A DNA stretch of 64,000 bases from Sabulibacter ruber (GCF_017355955.1 NZ_JAFFID010000002.1:806001-870000); one strand, 5' to 3'; positions 43,099-52,279 are shown, numbered from the stretch's first letter. The notes: generated from the sequence alone by a model not told the origin. Translations and numbers: made by a program.

Positions 43099-44022
43099 AT
43101 GCAAGACAAATTAGTAAGAATTGGCGTCTTTTATGACGGTAACTACTTCTTACAGGTCAGTAATTACTATGCCTACGGCCACCAGCGCAAACGTAGGATA
43201 AGTATCTCTGGCCTCCACGAGTTCATTCGGGAACAAGTGGCGGAGGAAGAAGGGGTAGATCCGCGCTTCTGCCGGATCGTAGATGCCCATTACTTCCGTG
43301 GCCGGCTTAATGCATATGAAGCCAGCCAACGCGGCGATACCCTTTACTGGGACCGGGTGTTCGATGACATCCTCATGTCTGAGGGCGTGACTACTCACTA
43401 TCTGCCGGTGCGGACTACACCGGAAGGATACAAGCAGGAGCGCGGCATAGACGTGTGGCTGGCACTGGAGGCTTTTGAGCAGGCATTTTACAAGCGGTTT
43501 GATGTATTGGTTTTGATCTCTTCAGACGGAGATTACGTGCCTATGGTGCGCAAGATCAATACTTTGGGAACCCGTATCATGGCCCTGACCTGGGAGTTTG
43601 AGTACACCACAGACAACGGACAGCGGATGACAACGCGTCCCTCACAGGACCTCCTGGCCGAGGTAACCTACCCTATGGCCATGCACGGCATCATTGACCA
43701 GCGCATTGCCCGTAATGACGCCACCATCCAGCGGCTGTTTGTGCAGCCAGACCAGAAACGGACCATCGTTTCCCGGGAGGAAGACGAAGACCACGATCAG
43801 GACAACATCGGGAATCGGTTTGAGAGCCATGGCGAAGGTGAGATCATGAGCCTGAAAAACGGCTATGGTTTCATTAAGTATCCGCCCAACAATTTATTCT
43901 TCCACTTCACCAACGTGATAGACACAGATTTCAATGAGCTGCACGTAGGCGATAGAGTGGAGTTTGAGATTGAAAAAGACGGAGAAGGCAACGATGTAGC
44001 CAAAAGCGTAAGACTGCTGTAA
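43099..44022 (+). CDS. NYN-domain (LabA/DUF88-like) nuclease fused to a cold-shock domain
   Basis: 307 residues. Residues 5-195 are a NYN/PIN-like nuclease domain with the expected acidic site: D13 (VFYDGNYF), D118 (RGIDVWLALEAFE), D143 and D145 (SSDGDYVPMVRKI). A charged linker (226-245) leads to a cold-shock OB fold at 246-307 with RNP1 GYGFIKYP (255-262) and RNP2 LFFHFT (266-271). The layout suggests an RNA-binding ribonuclease or RNA-processing factor in the cytosol. This fusion occurs in other Bacteroidota as far as I recall; its targets are unknown. Long leader upstream, terminator downstream. Confidence 0.93.
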   Translation: MQDKLVRIGVFYDGNYFLQVSNYYAYGHQRKRRISISGLHEFIREQVAEEEGVDPRFCRIVDAHYFRGRLNAYEASQRGDTLYWDRVFDDILMSEGVTTHYLPVRTTPEGYKQERGIDVWLALEAFEQAFYKRFDVLVLISSDGDYVPMVRKINTLGTRIMALTWEFEYTTDNGQRMTTRPSQDLLAEVTYPMAMHGIIDQRIARNDATIQRLFVQPDQKRTIVSREEDEDHDQDNIGNRFESHGEGEIMSLKNGYGFIKYPPNNLFFHFTNVIDTDFNELHVGDRVEFEIEKDGEGNDVAKSVRLL

Positions 44023-44132
44023 CAGCCTGACTAACTGTTGCACCATCCTGCGGCAGCCTGACTAACTGCCTGAGGAACACGCCTGAAGCTATTCATTGCT
44101 TTGAAAAGAGTACAACTGAAACAACAAGTAAA

Positions 44133-44161
44133 AAAGGGGAGCAGAAATGCTCCCCTTTCCT
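44133..44161 (+). terminator. Terminator between convergent genes
   Basis: AAAGGGGAGCA (44133-44143), GAAA tetraloop, TGCTCCCCTTT (44148-44158); further T-runs follow, so it may act in both directions. Confidence 0.88.
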
Positions 44162-44221
44162 TTTTGGAAACTGGCAGTTTCCTCGTCGGGTCAAAAGCTA
44201 CAGAGTTGTTCAGGTAAAATT

Positions 44222-45559
44222 TTAGAAGCTGCCTCCCGCCGGTGGCGATAAAGCCGTTGTCTGGTCTATGTACAGAAACGCATCATAGCGGCGGGGCAAA
44301 ATGGTGGGGACATAGTTGCCGGCTTCGTACGTAGGATTATAGGTGACACCAATTGCCCGGTGGCCTCTGGATTGCATGGCTTCCGGAATGTCCTGCAGTT
44401 CGCGCATCAGCAACAACTTGTCTTCTGCGCTGTAGGCGTGCAACACCGCTTCCCAGCTGTTGGGCATGGCCGGCGGCACGTTCATGACCCGCACGGTGCC
44501 ACCCCATTGGTTAGAGGCAATCACCTGGCCCTGGTACGTGCCAAAGCCCACCAGGTAAACACCTGCCTGCGCGTGCTGCTGCCGCAGTAACTGCCCGATA
44601 TTGACCATCCCGGCCGAGGCCATGTCTGTGTAACGGGCATCGCCAACGTGTGTGTTGTGGGCCCAGATAATAATCTTGGCGCCATTACCCCTGTGGGCAA
44701 TCAGGCGGTTCACGGTTTCCTGCATGTGGCGGTCGCGCACGTTCCAGGAACCGGCATCGCTGCGTACCATCTGCGTGTAGTAGCGTTCGGCGTTTACGGC
44801 TACCAGGGCGTTCTGCTCGGCATTGAAAGCTGCTTCATGGTTGGCGGGTTGTCTTGCCCGGTACGCCTGTACGGCTTCCAGTAGTTGTTCCAACTGCTGG
44901 GCGCAGGAAGAGCCTTGGGTAGTGGCCGCCGCGTAAAGTTGTTCGTTCTGGTTATAAGGAGCAAGGCACTGCTGGGCACTCTGGGCCAACTGGGCAATTG
45001 CCGGATCAGCACTGGAGAAAGTGAAATAGGACCGCACGGCCTCCAGAGATTCCCACAGACTATACACATCCATGCCGTAGAAGCCTACCTTCTGGTTCTG
45101 GGGCAGAGATTGGTTATGTTGCCGCAGCCACTCAGAGAAGTTGGCCACTTCCTGGTTTGCCCACATCCAGGTAGGCCACCGCTGGAAGGACTGTACCGCC
45201 TGTTGCGCGGTTCCGTTCTGCTGCCCTTGAATGTATTGGTTAAGGGAATAGGCTGCCGGCCAATCTCCTTCCACGGCAATCAGGTTAAAGCCTTTCTCCT
45301 GAATGAGGCGCCGGGTTAAATCTGCGCGCCAGGTGTAGAATTCAGAGGTTCCGTGGCTGGCTTCCCCTATGAGAACGTACTGGCTGTTGCCAATCTCATT
45401 GATCACAACATCCAGATCCTGGATATCCTCCAGTGGGTAGACACCCTTGGTGAGGAAGCCTGTTTCCTGCTCCAGCTCCGCTACCGGGTCTTCCTCAGAG
45501 GAGCAGGAATACAGCCAACCACTCAGCAGAACTATCCAAATCAACCGCATCTTTGCCAT
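44222..45559 (-). CDS. Erythromycin-esterase-like lipoprotein
   Basis: 445 residues (a second ATG at codon 4 is also possible). Lipobox LYSC (C19) is followed by SSEEDPV, an acidic stretch that could promote display on the cell surface. The enzyme part matches the erythromycin-esterase/EreA-like family: VLIGEASHGTSEFYTWR near residue 65, AVEGDWPAAYSLNQYIQ near 95, YGMDVYSLWESLEAV near 160 and IIWAHNTHVGDARYT near 300, with the conserved histidines. Members hydrolyse macrolide lactones or other esters; resistance is only one possibility and most environmental members have unknown substrates. Monocistronic. Confidence 0.9.
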   Translation of the reverse strand: MAKMRLIWIVLLSGWLYSCSSEEDPVAELEQETGFLTKGVYPLEDIQDLDVVINEIGNSQYVLIGEASHGTSEFYTWRADLTRRLIQEKGFNLIAVEGDWPAAYSLNQYIQGQQNGTAQQAVQSFQRWPTWMWANQEVANFSEWLRQHNQSLPQNQKVGFYGMDVYSLWESLEAVRSYFTFSSADPAIAQLAQSAQQCLAPYNQNEQLYAAATTQGSSCAQQLEQLLEAVQAYRARQPANHEAAFNAEQNALVAVNAERYYTQMVRSDAGSWNVRDRHMQETVNRLIAHRGNGAKIIIWAHNTHVGDARYTDMASAGMVNIGQLLRQQHAQAGVYLVGFGTYQGQVIASNQWGGTVRVMNVPPAMPNSWEAVLHAYSAEDKLLLMRELQDIPEAMQSRGHRAIGVTYNPTYEAGNYVPTILPRRYDAFLYIDQTTALSPPAGGSF

Positions 45560-45787
45560 CTTCTCTCTATGATTAATCTTCTGTTTTGAGTTCTGGGAAA
45601 AGGAATAGTGCTAAAATAGCTTTCGGTCCTATGCCTAATGTTTGCTTAAACGGAGAAGATGAACCTTTGTATTTTGAATAAATACGGCATTTAGGAGTGG
45701 GAAATACGAAAAATCGTAAGTGAGAAAGGTGAGATGGTTATTAGAAATGTTTTATTCAGGTTCTGGATAGGATGTTTAGGCCGGATC

Positions 45788-46465
45788 TTATTCCTGAAGG
45801 GAGATTGATCCGGTGGCTTCTGGCGTATCTGTGGCCGGGAGCACTTCCGCTAAAGGTGGGAGCCAGTAAGGAGTGCCGTATTTAGTATTCAAGACCAGTT
45901 TGTTGCGCATGTAATCCAGCGGGCTTTCCTCATGTAGCCGGTGGAGGAGATGCCAGGTTGCGGTGGCGTCTGGCAAGGCGCGGTGCCAACGGGTTAATGG
46001 AATGTTATAGGCCTTACACATATCGGGCAGGCTTCGTGGCGAGGGCTGGCGTAACCGGCAAACCGATAGGGTGTCCAGAAACGGGTGCTGTACTGGATTC
46101 AGTTTCAGCCGCCGGTAGGTGCTGTAGAGAAATCCCAAATCAAACGGAATGTTGTGGGCCACAACGGTGCTATCTCCAATAAACTCCTGCAGAATGAGAA
46201 AGGCCGTGCGTTCTTCCAGGCCGTTGACCAAATCCTGCGGCGTGATGCCGGTAATCTCGGTGATTTTCTTGGGGAGTTCACCTTTCAGTTTTACCAGGGT
46301 ATGAAGCCTTCCGGTGATCTGGCTGTTGCTACCCTTGATGGCCGCTATCTCAATCACTCTGCCTTTACTGCCACTTACGCCTGTCGTCTCAAAATCAAGA
46401 ACTGTCACATTCTCCAGAATGGACGTTAGGTGCGGAAAAAGCGGAAGATAAGGCGCGTTTGACAT
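45788..46465 (-). CDS. DnaQ-like DEDDh 3'-5' exonuclease
   Basis: 225 residues. The exonuclease site is complete: D24 and E26 (VLDFETTGV), D109 (HNIPFDLGFL), H161 and D166 (WHRALPDATATW). It resembles the proofreading-exonuclease domain of DnaQ/PolC as a stand-alone protein. The last 40 residues (WLPPLAEVLPATDTPEAT) are probably a flexible tail. Such proteins trim DNA or RNA 3' ends; which one is undetermined. It diverges from the FAD oxidoreductase. Confidence 0.9.
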   Translation of the reverse strand: MSNAPYLPLFPHLTSILENVTVLDFETTGVSGSKGRVIEIAAIKGSNSQITGRLHTLVKLKGELPKKITEITGITPQDLVNGLEERTAFLILQEFIGDSTVVAHNIPFDLGFLYSTYRRLKLNPVQHPFLDTLSVCRLRQPSPRSLPDMCKAYNIPLTRWHRALPDATATWHLLHRLHEESPLDYMRNKLVLNTKYGTPYWLPPLAEVLPATDTPEATGSISLQE

Positions 46466-46512
46466 GAAAAAATTAAGTAGCTTGTAGCACGTATACGCAA
46501 GAGCCGCAATCT

Positions 46513-46548
46513 GTTTTAGCCCTGTTTTTCAGAAAGAGAAGCTAAAAT
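46513..46548. repeat. Dispersed GGCTG palindrome, copy 19
   Basis: GTTTTAGCCCTGTTTTTCAG then AAAGAGAAGCTAAAAT, in a divergent gap of 131 bases. Confidence 0.65.
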
Positions 46549-46596
46549 GGACCTGCCGCACAGGTGAGAACAGGATACATCTAAATAAAAGCAAGC

Positions 46597-48042
46597 GTGA
46601 GTACAACGCAATATGACGCAGTGGTTGTTGGCTCCGGACCTAACGGATTAGCCGCCGCTATCACCTTGCAGCAGGCTGGGTTAAAAGTGCTGCTGGTAGA
46701 AGGCAAAGATCAGATTGGGGGCGGTTTGCGCTCTCAGGAATTAACCTTGCCGGGGTTTGTGCATGACGTTTGCTCGGCCATTCACCCGCTGGCGGCAGGC
46801 TCTCCCTTTTTCAAGACGCTTCCCCTGAAAGACCACGGGTTGGAGTTCCTGTACCCCGGCTTAGCGGCCGCCCACCCCTTTGATGACGGTACCGCCGCCG
46901 CTCTGGCTACTTCTTTACAGGAAACTGCCCAGTCATTGGGGCAAGACCAGCAATCTTACCTAAACCTTCTTACTCCGCTGGTGAAACGCTGGCCTGCCTT
47001 GGCAACGGATGTGCTGGGCCCCCTGCGGATCCCCAACCATCCCCTGGACATGGCGGCCTTTGGCATGAACGCACTGACATCGGCTACGTTTCTGGCCCGG
47101 CGGTTCAAGACGAAGGAAGCCCGAGGACTATGGGCGGGCATGGCAGCGCATTCCATTCAGCCGTTGACCAACCTGACCACCTCGGCCATTGGCCTGGTGC
47201 TGATGGCGGTCGGGCATTTGCAAGGCTGGCCCATTCCCAAAGGCGGTTCCCAGCAGATTGCCAATGCCTTGGCTTCTTACTTTAAGAGCATAGGAGGGAA
47301 AATTGAAAGCGGCTTCTATGTGAAAACCTTGGACCAGTTGCCCAAAAGCAAGGCCGTGTTACTGGATGTGACTCCCAAGCAACTGCTGGAGATTGCCGGC
47401 GACAAGTTGTCTTCTCTGTACCGAAGCCAATTGCAGCGCTACCGCTACGGCATGGGCGTGTTCAAGATAGACTGGGCGCTGGATGGACCGATTCCATTTA
47501 CCGCCCCGCAATGCAGACAGGCTGGAACGGTGCACCTGGGGAATACCCTGGAAGAGATAGCTGCCTCAGAACATGCCTCGGCTAACGGGCAGCATCCGCA
47601 GAAACCATTTGTGCTCTTGGCGCAGCAAAGCCTGTTTGATGATACCCGCGCTCCCCAAGGCAAGCACACTGCCTGGGCGTACTGCCACGTGCCCAACGGT
47701 TCCACCGTAGACATGACCGAGGCCATTGAAAGCCAGGTGGAACGTTTCGCGCCCGGCTTCAAGGACCTGATTCTGGCCAAACATACGTTCAACACGGTCC
47801 AGATGCAGGCGCATAACCCCAATTACATTGGCGGCGATATCAACGGCGGCATCATTGATTTGGGGCAGTTGTATACCCGTCCGGTAGTGGGATTATCGCC
47901 TTACCAGACCTCGGCTAAGGGCGTTTACCTGTGTTCTTCCTCCACGCCGCCGGGCGGAGGGGTGCACGGCATGTGTGGCTATCACGCCGCCCGAAGAGCC
48001 CTGAAAGACATGTTCGGCTTATCGGCTCCAAAATTATCCTGA
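46597..48042 (+). CDS. FAD-dependent oxidoreductase of the phytoene-desaturase/PYROXD2 type
   Basis: 481 residues, start GTG at 46597 (no in-frame ATG nearby). The N-terminal Rossmann fold has VVVGSGPNGLAAAITLQQAG (8-27), and the C-terminal FAD site has GVYLCSSSTPPGGGVHGMCG. Overall it matches the NAD(P)/FAD-dependent amine-oxidase-like group that includes phytoene desaturase CrtI and PYROXD2. The chain is shorter than CrtI and no carotenoid genes adjoin, so a specific reaction is not assigned. No signal peptide; cytosolic. Confidence 0.9.
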   Translation: MSTTQYDAVVVGSGPNGLAAAITLQQAGLKVLLVEGKDQIGGGLRSQELTLPGFVHDVCSAIHPLAAGSPFFKTLPLKDHGLEFLYPGLAAAHPFDDGTAAALATSLQETAQSLGQDQQSYLNLLTPLVKRWPALATDVLGPLRIPNHPLDMAAFGMNALTSATFLARRFKTKEARGLWAGMAAHSIQPLTNLTTSAIGLVLMAVGHLQGWPIPKGGSQQIANALASYFKSIGGKIESGFYVKTLDQLPKSKAVLLDVTPKQLLEIAGDKLSSLYRSQLQRYRYGMGVFKIDWALDGPIPFTAPQCRQAGTVHLGNTLEEIAASEHASANGQHPQKPFVLLAQQSLFDDTRAPQGKHTAWAYCHVPNGSTVDMTEAIESQVERFAPGFKDLILAKHTFNTVQMQAHNPNYIGGDINGGIIDLGQLYTRPVVGLSPYQTSAKGVYLCSSSTPPGGGVHGMCGYHAARRALKDMFGLSAPKLS

Positions 48043-48107
48043 AGAAAAAATATTAAAGGAGATAGGGGTAGAGACAAATATAGCGGTCTTACTATCTCAT
48101 GAAGGGG

Positions 48108-48147
48108 AAAGTCCACCTGAAGCGTCTCGGCGCGGAGGGTGGGCTTT
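48108..48147 (+). terminator. Possible terminator after the FAD oxidoreductase
   Basis: AAAGTCCACCT (48108-48118) pairs imperfectly with AGGGTGGGCTTT (48136-48147); the following T-run is short. Confidence 0.5.
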
Positions 48148-48166
48148 ATTCTTATAGGCAGTTTCT

Positions 48167-48212
48167 GTTTATGGCCTCTTTTTGCTCATTTTCTGAAAAA
48201 GAGGCTGGAAAC
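48167..48212. repeat. Dispersed GGCTG palindrome, copy 20 (with insertion)
   Basis: GTTTATGGCCTCTTTTTGC, then ATTTTCTGAAAAAGAGGC and GGAAAC; the arms are lengthened compared with the consensus. Convergent gap. Confidence 0.65.
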
Positions 48213-48221
48213 AGGAAAGGC

Positions 48222-50990
48222 TCAGCGCCACTTGTTTACCTGCTCGGTTTTGTCTTCAAACTCTGAGGCAAGAGAGTGCAGGCGGGCTTTTAACAATAGC
48301 TTGCGCCCTTCCAGATTACGGGTGAAAACCAATTCGCAATGCCCTACCAGATTCTGCCATTGATTTTCCAGAAATTCCGCTAGTGTTTTGTTTTTCCCAA
48401 TCACCTCTGGAACGGAGTGATAGTCTTTCTGCAGCAGAAACTTTAAAAAAGAGTTCTTCCGGATGATGATATACCGAGGATTGCCCACCGGGCCAATCAT
48501 CTCCCGCAGGGCTTTGATGAAATAAGAGCGCTCAAAGGTGGTGCCGCCGTTTAGGTGGCAGTAGATGTTGCCATGTGCGTCTACAGAAGAGACCACACTG
48601 AGCCTGGCTACCTCCGTCTGTAACACTCTTGCTTTTGCCAATGATTGCAGGAGGGCTTCGCCAATTTGTCTGAAGTCTTCGGAAATATCGCGGTACTTGA
48701 TATATAGCCGAGCCGTAGTATACAGCTTCCTTCCAAAAAAGAGCATGCCAATGACACCTATAAAAGCCAGGTAAATGAACAGGTCGGTGGTGGTGCGAAT
48801 ATGGCGGGCTGAACGGCCTAAACCTTGAAGGGCACCGTTACTAAATGCCAGGATCATGCTGATCAACTCTGCCAAAAGATAGGCGATGGTGCGGTTGTAA
48901 AACAGAGATTTAGAAGCCTGGTAGCTGCGGCGAGCTTCGGGGAAGGGAATCTTGATCTCTTCTACCAGAGACATGCCTTTGGCCAGAGCTAGCTGCCAGC
49001 GTTCCTGCGACTGGTGCCGTTGAGCGGCAAAGGCAAGCATCTGGTCATTACTGGTGTTGATCTGATCTGTAGTTAGAAATCCGGTTGGCAAATTAAGCCG
49101 GCCCAACCCGTTTTCCAGAATTATTTCTTCTTTGAGAGAAACTCCCACAAAAGCCTTGAAGCGCCGCTGCAGCATTTCCATGTCATTTCCGCCGTGGGCG
49201 TCTGTGGCATCAAGGCAGGCAAGATGCCAGATATTGCCCGTTTTGGCAGTGTTGCCCGCCTGTACTCTAATGGCGCGTCCGCGCATTTGGTTGGAAGATA
49301 CAAAGGAGCCCACCAAAGTAGCCAATACCAACGTGTTGATGCAGGGAGCGTCCCATCCTTCGCCCAGCAAAGATTTGGTGCCAATCAATACCTCAATCTC
49401 CCCGGCCTGAAATACCTGAGTGACTAAGTGTACCAGGGCGTGTTTCAGTTGTTCCGTGAATTGGATTTGCAGGTAACTGGCATCGTAGGCAAGCGGGGTT
49501 GCAGCTATGGTTAGGATACCTGCCGCCAGGGCAAACCGTTCAAGAGCAGGGAGGGCAGTCTGCGGCAGAATCACCACGGAGCCTGTCAGGACGCCCAACC
49601 TGACGGTTTTCTCCAGGCTTCTTCGTAACTGCTCAAAGATGGGCAAAGCACCCATTTTGTTCAAGGGCAGCTGGTGGCCGGCCGGATGTAGGAATTCTTT
49701 CCTGATGAAGTCTGTGAGCACCACCAACCTGAGGTCCTTGCCTAACGTCTGGTGTTCAAAAGAAACAATCTGCTCTATACTTTTGAGCTTGCTCAAGCTG
49801 GTGCCTAGGAAAGATTGTATTCTGTGGCTGTGCCTGAGGCTAATCTGCCTTTTCTCCAGCGCACTGTAGCGCTTTAGTTTGTTTTTCAGGTGCTCCTGAT
49901 GCTCCTCAAAGCCCAGGAAAGTTGCAGGGTCAAGGAACAGATAAAATTGTAGCACTTCTTCCATCCACTCATAATTGAGCTCCGGAATCTTGAACTCAGG
50001 ATCACCAATGACTTCTAAATGGGCCGGTGAAATTTGTTTCCCGATGCCGTTCAGAAAGATGAGCGTGGCCGAGTAGCACTTGAGATTTGTGTAGATCCAC
50101 TCCAGCTGTTCTAACGGCTGGGCGTAAATGGGGTGGTGTTCCAGCGCCTGCGCCAGCGTTAAGTCTTGCTTCAATTCTTCAAAGAGTTGGAGGATCTTGC
50201 TTCTGAACTCCGCAATTTTCTTTGACTCCTCCAGCGTGGGGGTGGAGAGATAGACGTAGTCCTGGTGTGGGCATAGGTCCTGCTCTACCACCAACTCCGG
50301 AACAAAAATCTCAGCGTCAACCGGTCCGTTCAGTTCTGTGTACCGCTGCCATTCCAGAGGCGTTACATCATAGGGCGGTGTGGCGGTAAGTCCTACAACA
50401 GTGGGGCGGAGCTTCTTTTTCACCTGAATAAGCGTTTTCCACCATTCATTTTTGAGGTGATGGGCTTCGTCTGCCACAATGGTCTGAACCCGCTGTTGCC
50501 GGAGCAATTTAATGATACCTTCCAGATTTGAGTTGGAGCGGGCGGAGGCTTTTGCCTCGGTATCTTCTGCTTCTGATATCTCCTCTTCTTCTTCTGAGAC
50601 AGAAAGATTGTTACAGGCCGCGTGCAGGGCTTGGTAGGTGATCACCGTGACAAAGGCCGGTTGCCTGATGTCGCGGGAGATCCAGTCTGGTTTCTGAGCT
50701 GTTTTCAGGAAAAGGTCGCAGAAACGCTGAATCCACTGGTTCCGGATGGCCAGCGAGGGCGCTAGAATCAAAGTAGGCTTGTTGAGCCGCAGCATCACTT
50801 CCAGCCCCAGGATTGTTTTCCCTGAACCTGGTGGCGCAATTACATGCAGGTGCCCGTTCTCTAAGTGGCTGTCTAGTTCATTCAGTACGCGCTCCTGATA
50901 TTTGCGCCAAGGATATAAGAACTGGATTCCCGAAGGAAATTCTTTAAGGATGGTCTCTTCTCGTTCCGTTAAACCAAGTATTTCCTCCAT
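48222..50990 (-). CDS. SF2 DEAD/DEAH-box helicase with two membrane helices
   Basis: 922 residues. Walker A APPGSGKT (52-59), DEAH (174-177), motif III LTATPP (201-206), and in the second RecA domain GTKSLLGEGWDAP (537-549) and SSNQMRGRAIRV (565-576) are intact, placing it in SF2 near the type III restriction/ERCC3-like group. An acidic linker (132-150) interrupts the first domain. After residue 690 the chain is not helicase: two hydrophobic helices (about 701-722 and 736-757) separated by a short loop, then a C-terminal domain of 165 residues with a probable coiled coil (769-797). I do not recognise this tail. The stop of the beta-lactamase-like gene is 11 bases upstream, suggesting one operon. 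Confidence 0.88.
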   Translation of the reverse strand: MEEILGLTEREETILKEFPSGIQFLYPWRKYQERVLNELDSHLENGHLHVIAPPGSGKTILGLEVMLRLNKPTLILAPSLAIRNQWIQRFCDLFLKTAQKPDWISRDIRQPAFVTVITYQALHAACNNLSVSEEEEEISEAEDTEAKASARSNSNLEGIIKLLRQQRVQTIVADEAHHLKNEWWKTLIQVKKKLRPTVVGLTATPPYDVTPLEWQRYTELNGPVDAEIFVPELVVEQDLCPHQDYVYLSTPTLEESKKIAEFRSKILQLFEELKQDLTLAQALEHHPIYAQPLEQLEWIYTNLKCYSATLIFLNGIGKQISPAHLEVIGDPEFKIPELNYEWMEEVLQFYLFLDPATFLGFEEHQEHLKNKLKRYSALEKRQISLRHSHRIQSFLGTSLSKLKSIEQIVSFEHQTLGKDLRLVVLTDFIRKEFLHPAGHQLPLNKMGALPIFEQLRRSLEKTVRLGVLTGSVVILPQTALPALERFALAAGILTIAATPLAYDASYLQIQFTEQLKHALVHLVTQVFQAGEIEVLIGTKSLLGEGWDAPCINTLVLATLVGSFVSSNQMRGRAIRVQAGNTAKTGNIWHLACLDATDAHGGNDMEMLQRRFKAFVGVSLKEEIILENGLGRLNLPTGFLTTDQINTSNDQMLAFAAQRHQSQERWQLALAKGMSLVEEIKIPFPEARRSYQASKSLFYNRTIAYLLAELISMILAFSNGALQGLGRSARHIRTTTDLFIYLAFIGVIGMLFFGRKLYTTARLYIKYRDISEDFRQIGEALLQSLAKARVLQTEVARLSVVSSVDAHGNIYCHLNGGTTFERSYFIKALREMIGPVGNPRYIIIRKNSFLKFLLQKDYHSVPEVIGKNKTLAEFLENQWQNLVGHCELVFTRNLEGRKLLLKARLHSLASEFEDKTEQVNKWR

Positions 50991-51001
50991 AGGTGCCTTA
51001 G

Positions 51002-51928
51002 TTAATATTTCTCTACCCCTTTAGCCGGTTTCCAGTCAGATTTTGGCTCAAAGTACTGCCAAAGCGTTCTGGAGACAGCTCTTATCAAAGCGTAGCCGGC
51101 ATTGTTGTATTCCCAGTTTTCGTCTTGCTGGTTTTTGGTGATGATGCAGAACACGTAATCACCGTGCGGGGCATTGACCAGCACCACCTCGGAGCGGGAG
51201 CGGTTTACTGCCCCGGATTTTGAGGCCGTGTGCACATAAGGTGGTATCTGCGAAAGTGCTTCCCCGTCAAAGTAAATCCGGCCCATGTTGCGGTACATGC
51301 GTTCACTGGCGGCAGGGCTCACCGCTTTTCCGTCCCGGATCATGGTGACCAGAGTAGCCATCTCGCGCGGCGTGGTCTGGCCCCAGCCGTACTTCTCCCA
51401 GTTAGGTCGGCGGCCCGGCGTACGGGAGTTCATGCGGGTGTAGACAAAGCCGTTTTTCTCCAGCCACGCATTAATGGCCGTACCGGTACCCGCTAACTGC
51501 TGCAACCAAAGACTGCCGGTGTTGTCTGAGGTGGTGATGCTCAGCATCTGGATTTTGCTCAGGGCTACCGTAGAACTGTCTTTGAAATTCCCTACAATGT
51601 CTTCACCGGCATAGTAGAGCGAATCGCGGTAGCGGAGCGTGGCTTTTGGGTCGATCTCGCCGCGCTCTATTTTGTCAAACATGCCCACCATGATTGGTAT
51701 TTTGATCATACTGGCCGTGGGGAAGAGGGTATCTGCGTTAATAGCAATCGTTTTTCCCGTCTTGAGGTGCTTCACGTAAATGCCCACGTCACCCTGGAAG
51801 TCCTTGGTGAGTGCCTCCAGTTTCTGGGTGAGTTTAGCATCGGTTTTTTCTTTTGCCGTTTTCTGCCCGAAAACCGGGAAAGTGAAGGAAAGCAGGAGAA
51901 GAAGCGAGAAGAGTTGAGGGAATCGCAT
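51002..51928 (-). CDS. Class A beta-lactamase-fold serine hydrolase, catalytic Glu missing
   Basis: 308 residues from the ATG at 51928, which gives a signal peptide (1-21, ending FPVFGQ); the frame opens 10 codons earlier. The fold motifs are S73xxK76 (TASMIKIP), S134-D-N (TTSDNTG) and K237-S-G (ASKSGAVN). In the omega loop, E166 of class A enzymes (ExxLN) aligns with Y163 (YTRMN), while N167 is kept. Without the deacylating Glu, efficient penicillin hydrolysis is unlikely; a cell-wall or other amide hydrolase/transferase is possible. It is exported, and the helicase gene follows after 11 bases. Confidence 0.9.
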   Translation of the reverse strand: MRFPQLFSLLLLLSFTFPVFGQKTAKEKTDAKLTQKLEALTKDFQGDVGIYVKHLKTGKTIAINADTLFPTASMIKIPIMVGMFDKIERGEIDPKATLRYRDSLYYAGEDIVGNFKDSSTVALSKIQMLSITTSDNTGSLWLQQLAGTGTAINAWLEKNGFVYTRMNSRTPGRRPNWEKYGWGQTTPREMATLVTMIRDGKAVSPAASERMYRNMGRIYFDGEALSQIPPYVHTASKSGAVNRSRSEVVLVNAPHGDYVFCIITKNQQDENWEYNNAGYALIRAVSRTLWQYFEPKSDWKPAKGVEKY

Positions 51929-51999
51929 GGTCATTGGGTTGAGGCCTAAAAGATACACATTTTCCTATATCTTCCTTTGGCACCGCCAAACGTGTGGCG

Positions 52000-52035
52000 G
52001 TTTTCTGGCTGGTTTCTGAAAAACAGCTTGGAAAC
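52000..52035. repeat. Dispersed GGCTG palindrome, copy 21
   Basis: GTTTTCTGGCTGGTTTCTG then AAAAACAGCTTGGAAAC. Confidence 0.75.
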
Positions 52036-52046
52036 ATAGAGATCCC

Positions 52047-52279
52047 CTCTGGCGCGAGACTGAAGTCTCGAGACGTTGGATGAAGCGAGTCTCCAGACTC
52101 GCGGGGTGCTTGTGACGGGTATTAGGAAGGACGCAGCTTTGTTGCTTATGGTTCTTTAAAAGAAACGGAGGGGTTCTGTGCCTTGGTTGGTTCAGCAATG
52201 CGTGGATCGCTGCGGTGCAGCGAGGGTAGTCTGGAGACTACCTGGCATCTGTAGGCGCGAGTCTCCAGACTCGCGCCAG
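52047..52279. repeat. 233-bp REP/MITE-like element with inverted termini, copy B
   Basis: It has the same order of parts as the element at 11729-11936: a CTCTGGCGCGAG start, an internal GCGAGTCTCCAGACTCGC, a variable centre of about 100 bases, a CGCTGCGGTGCAGCGAGGG motif and a closing GAGTCTCCAGACTCGCGCCAG. The centre differs from copy A. Confidence 0.8.

Noticed and set aside
42872..43114. 80-residue frame just before the NYN gene
   Set aside because: It overlaps the NYN start, is rich in low-complexity K/Q/T from the GACAGACAG repeat and resembles no protein; it is better read as leader RNA.
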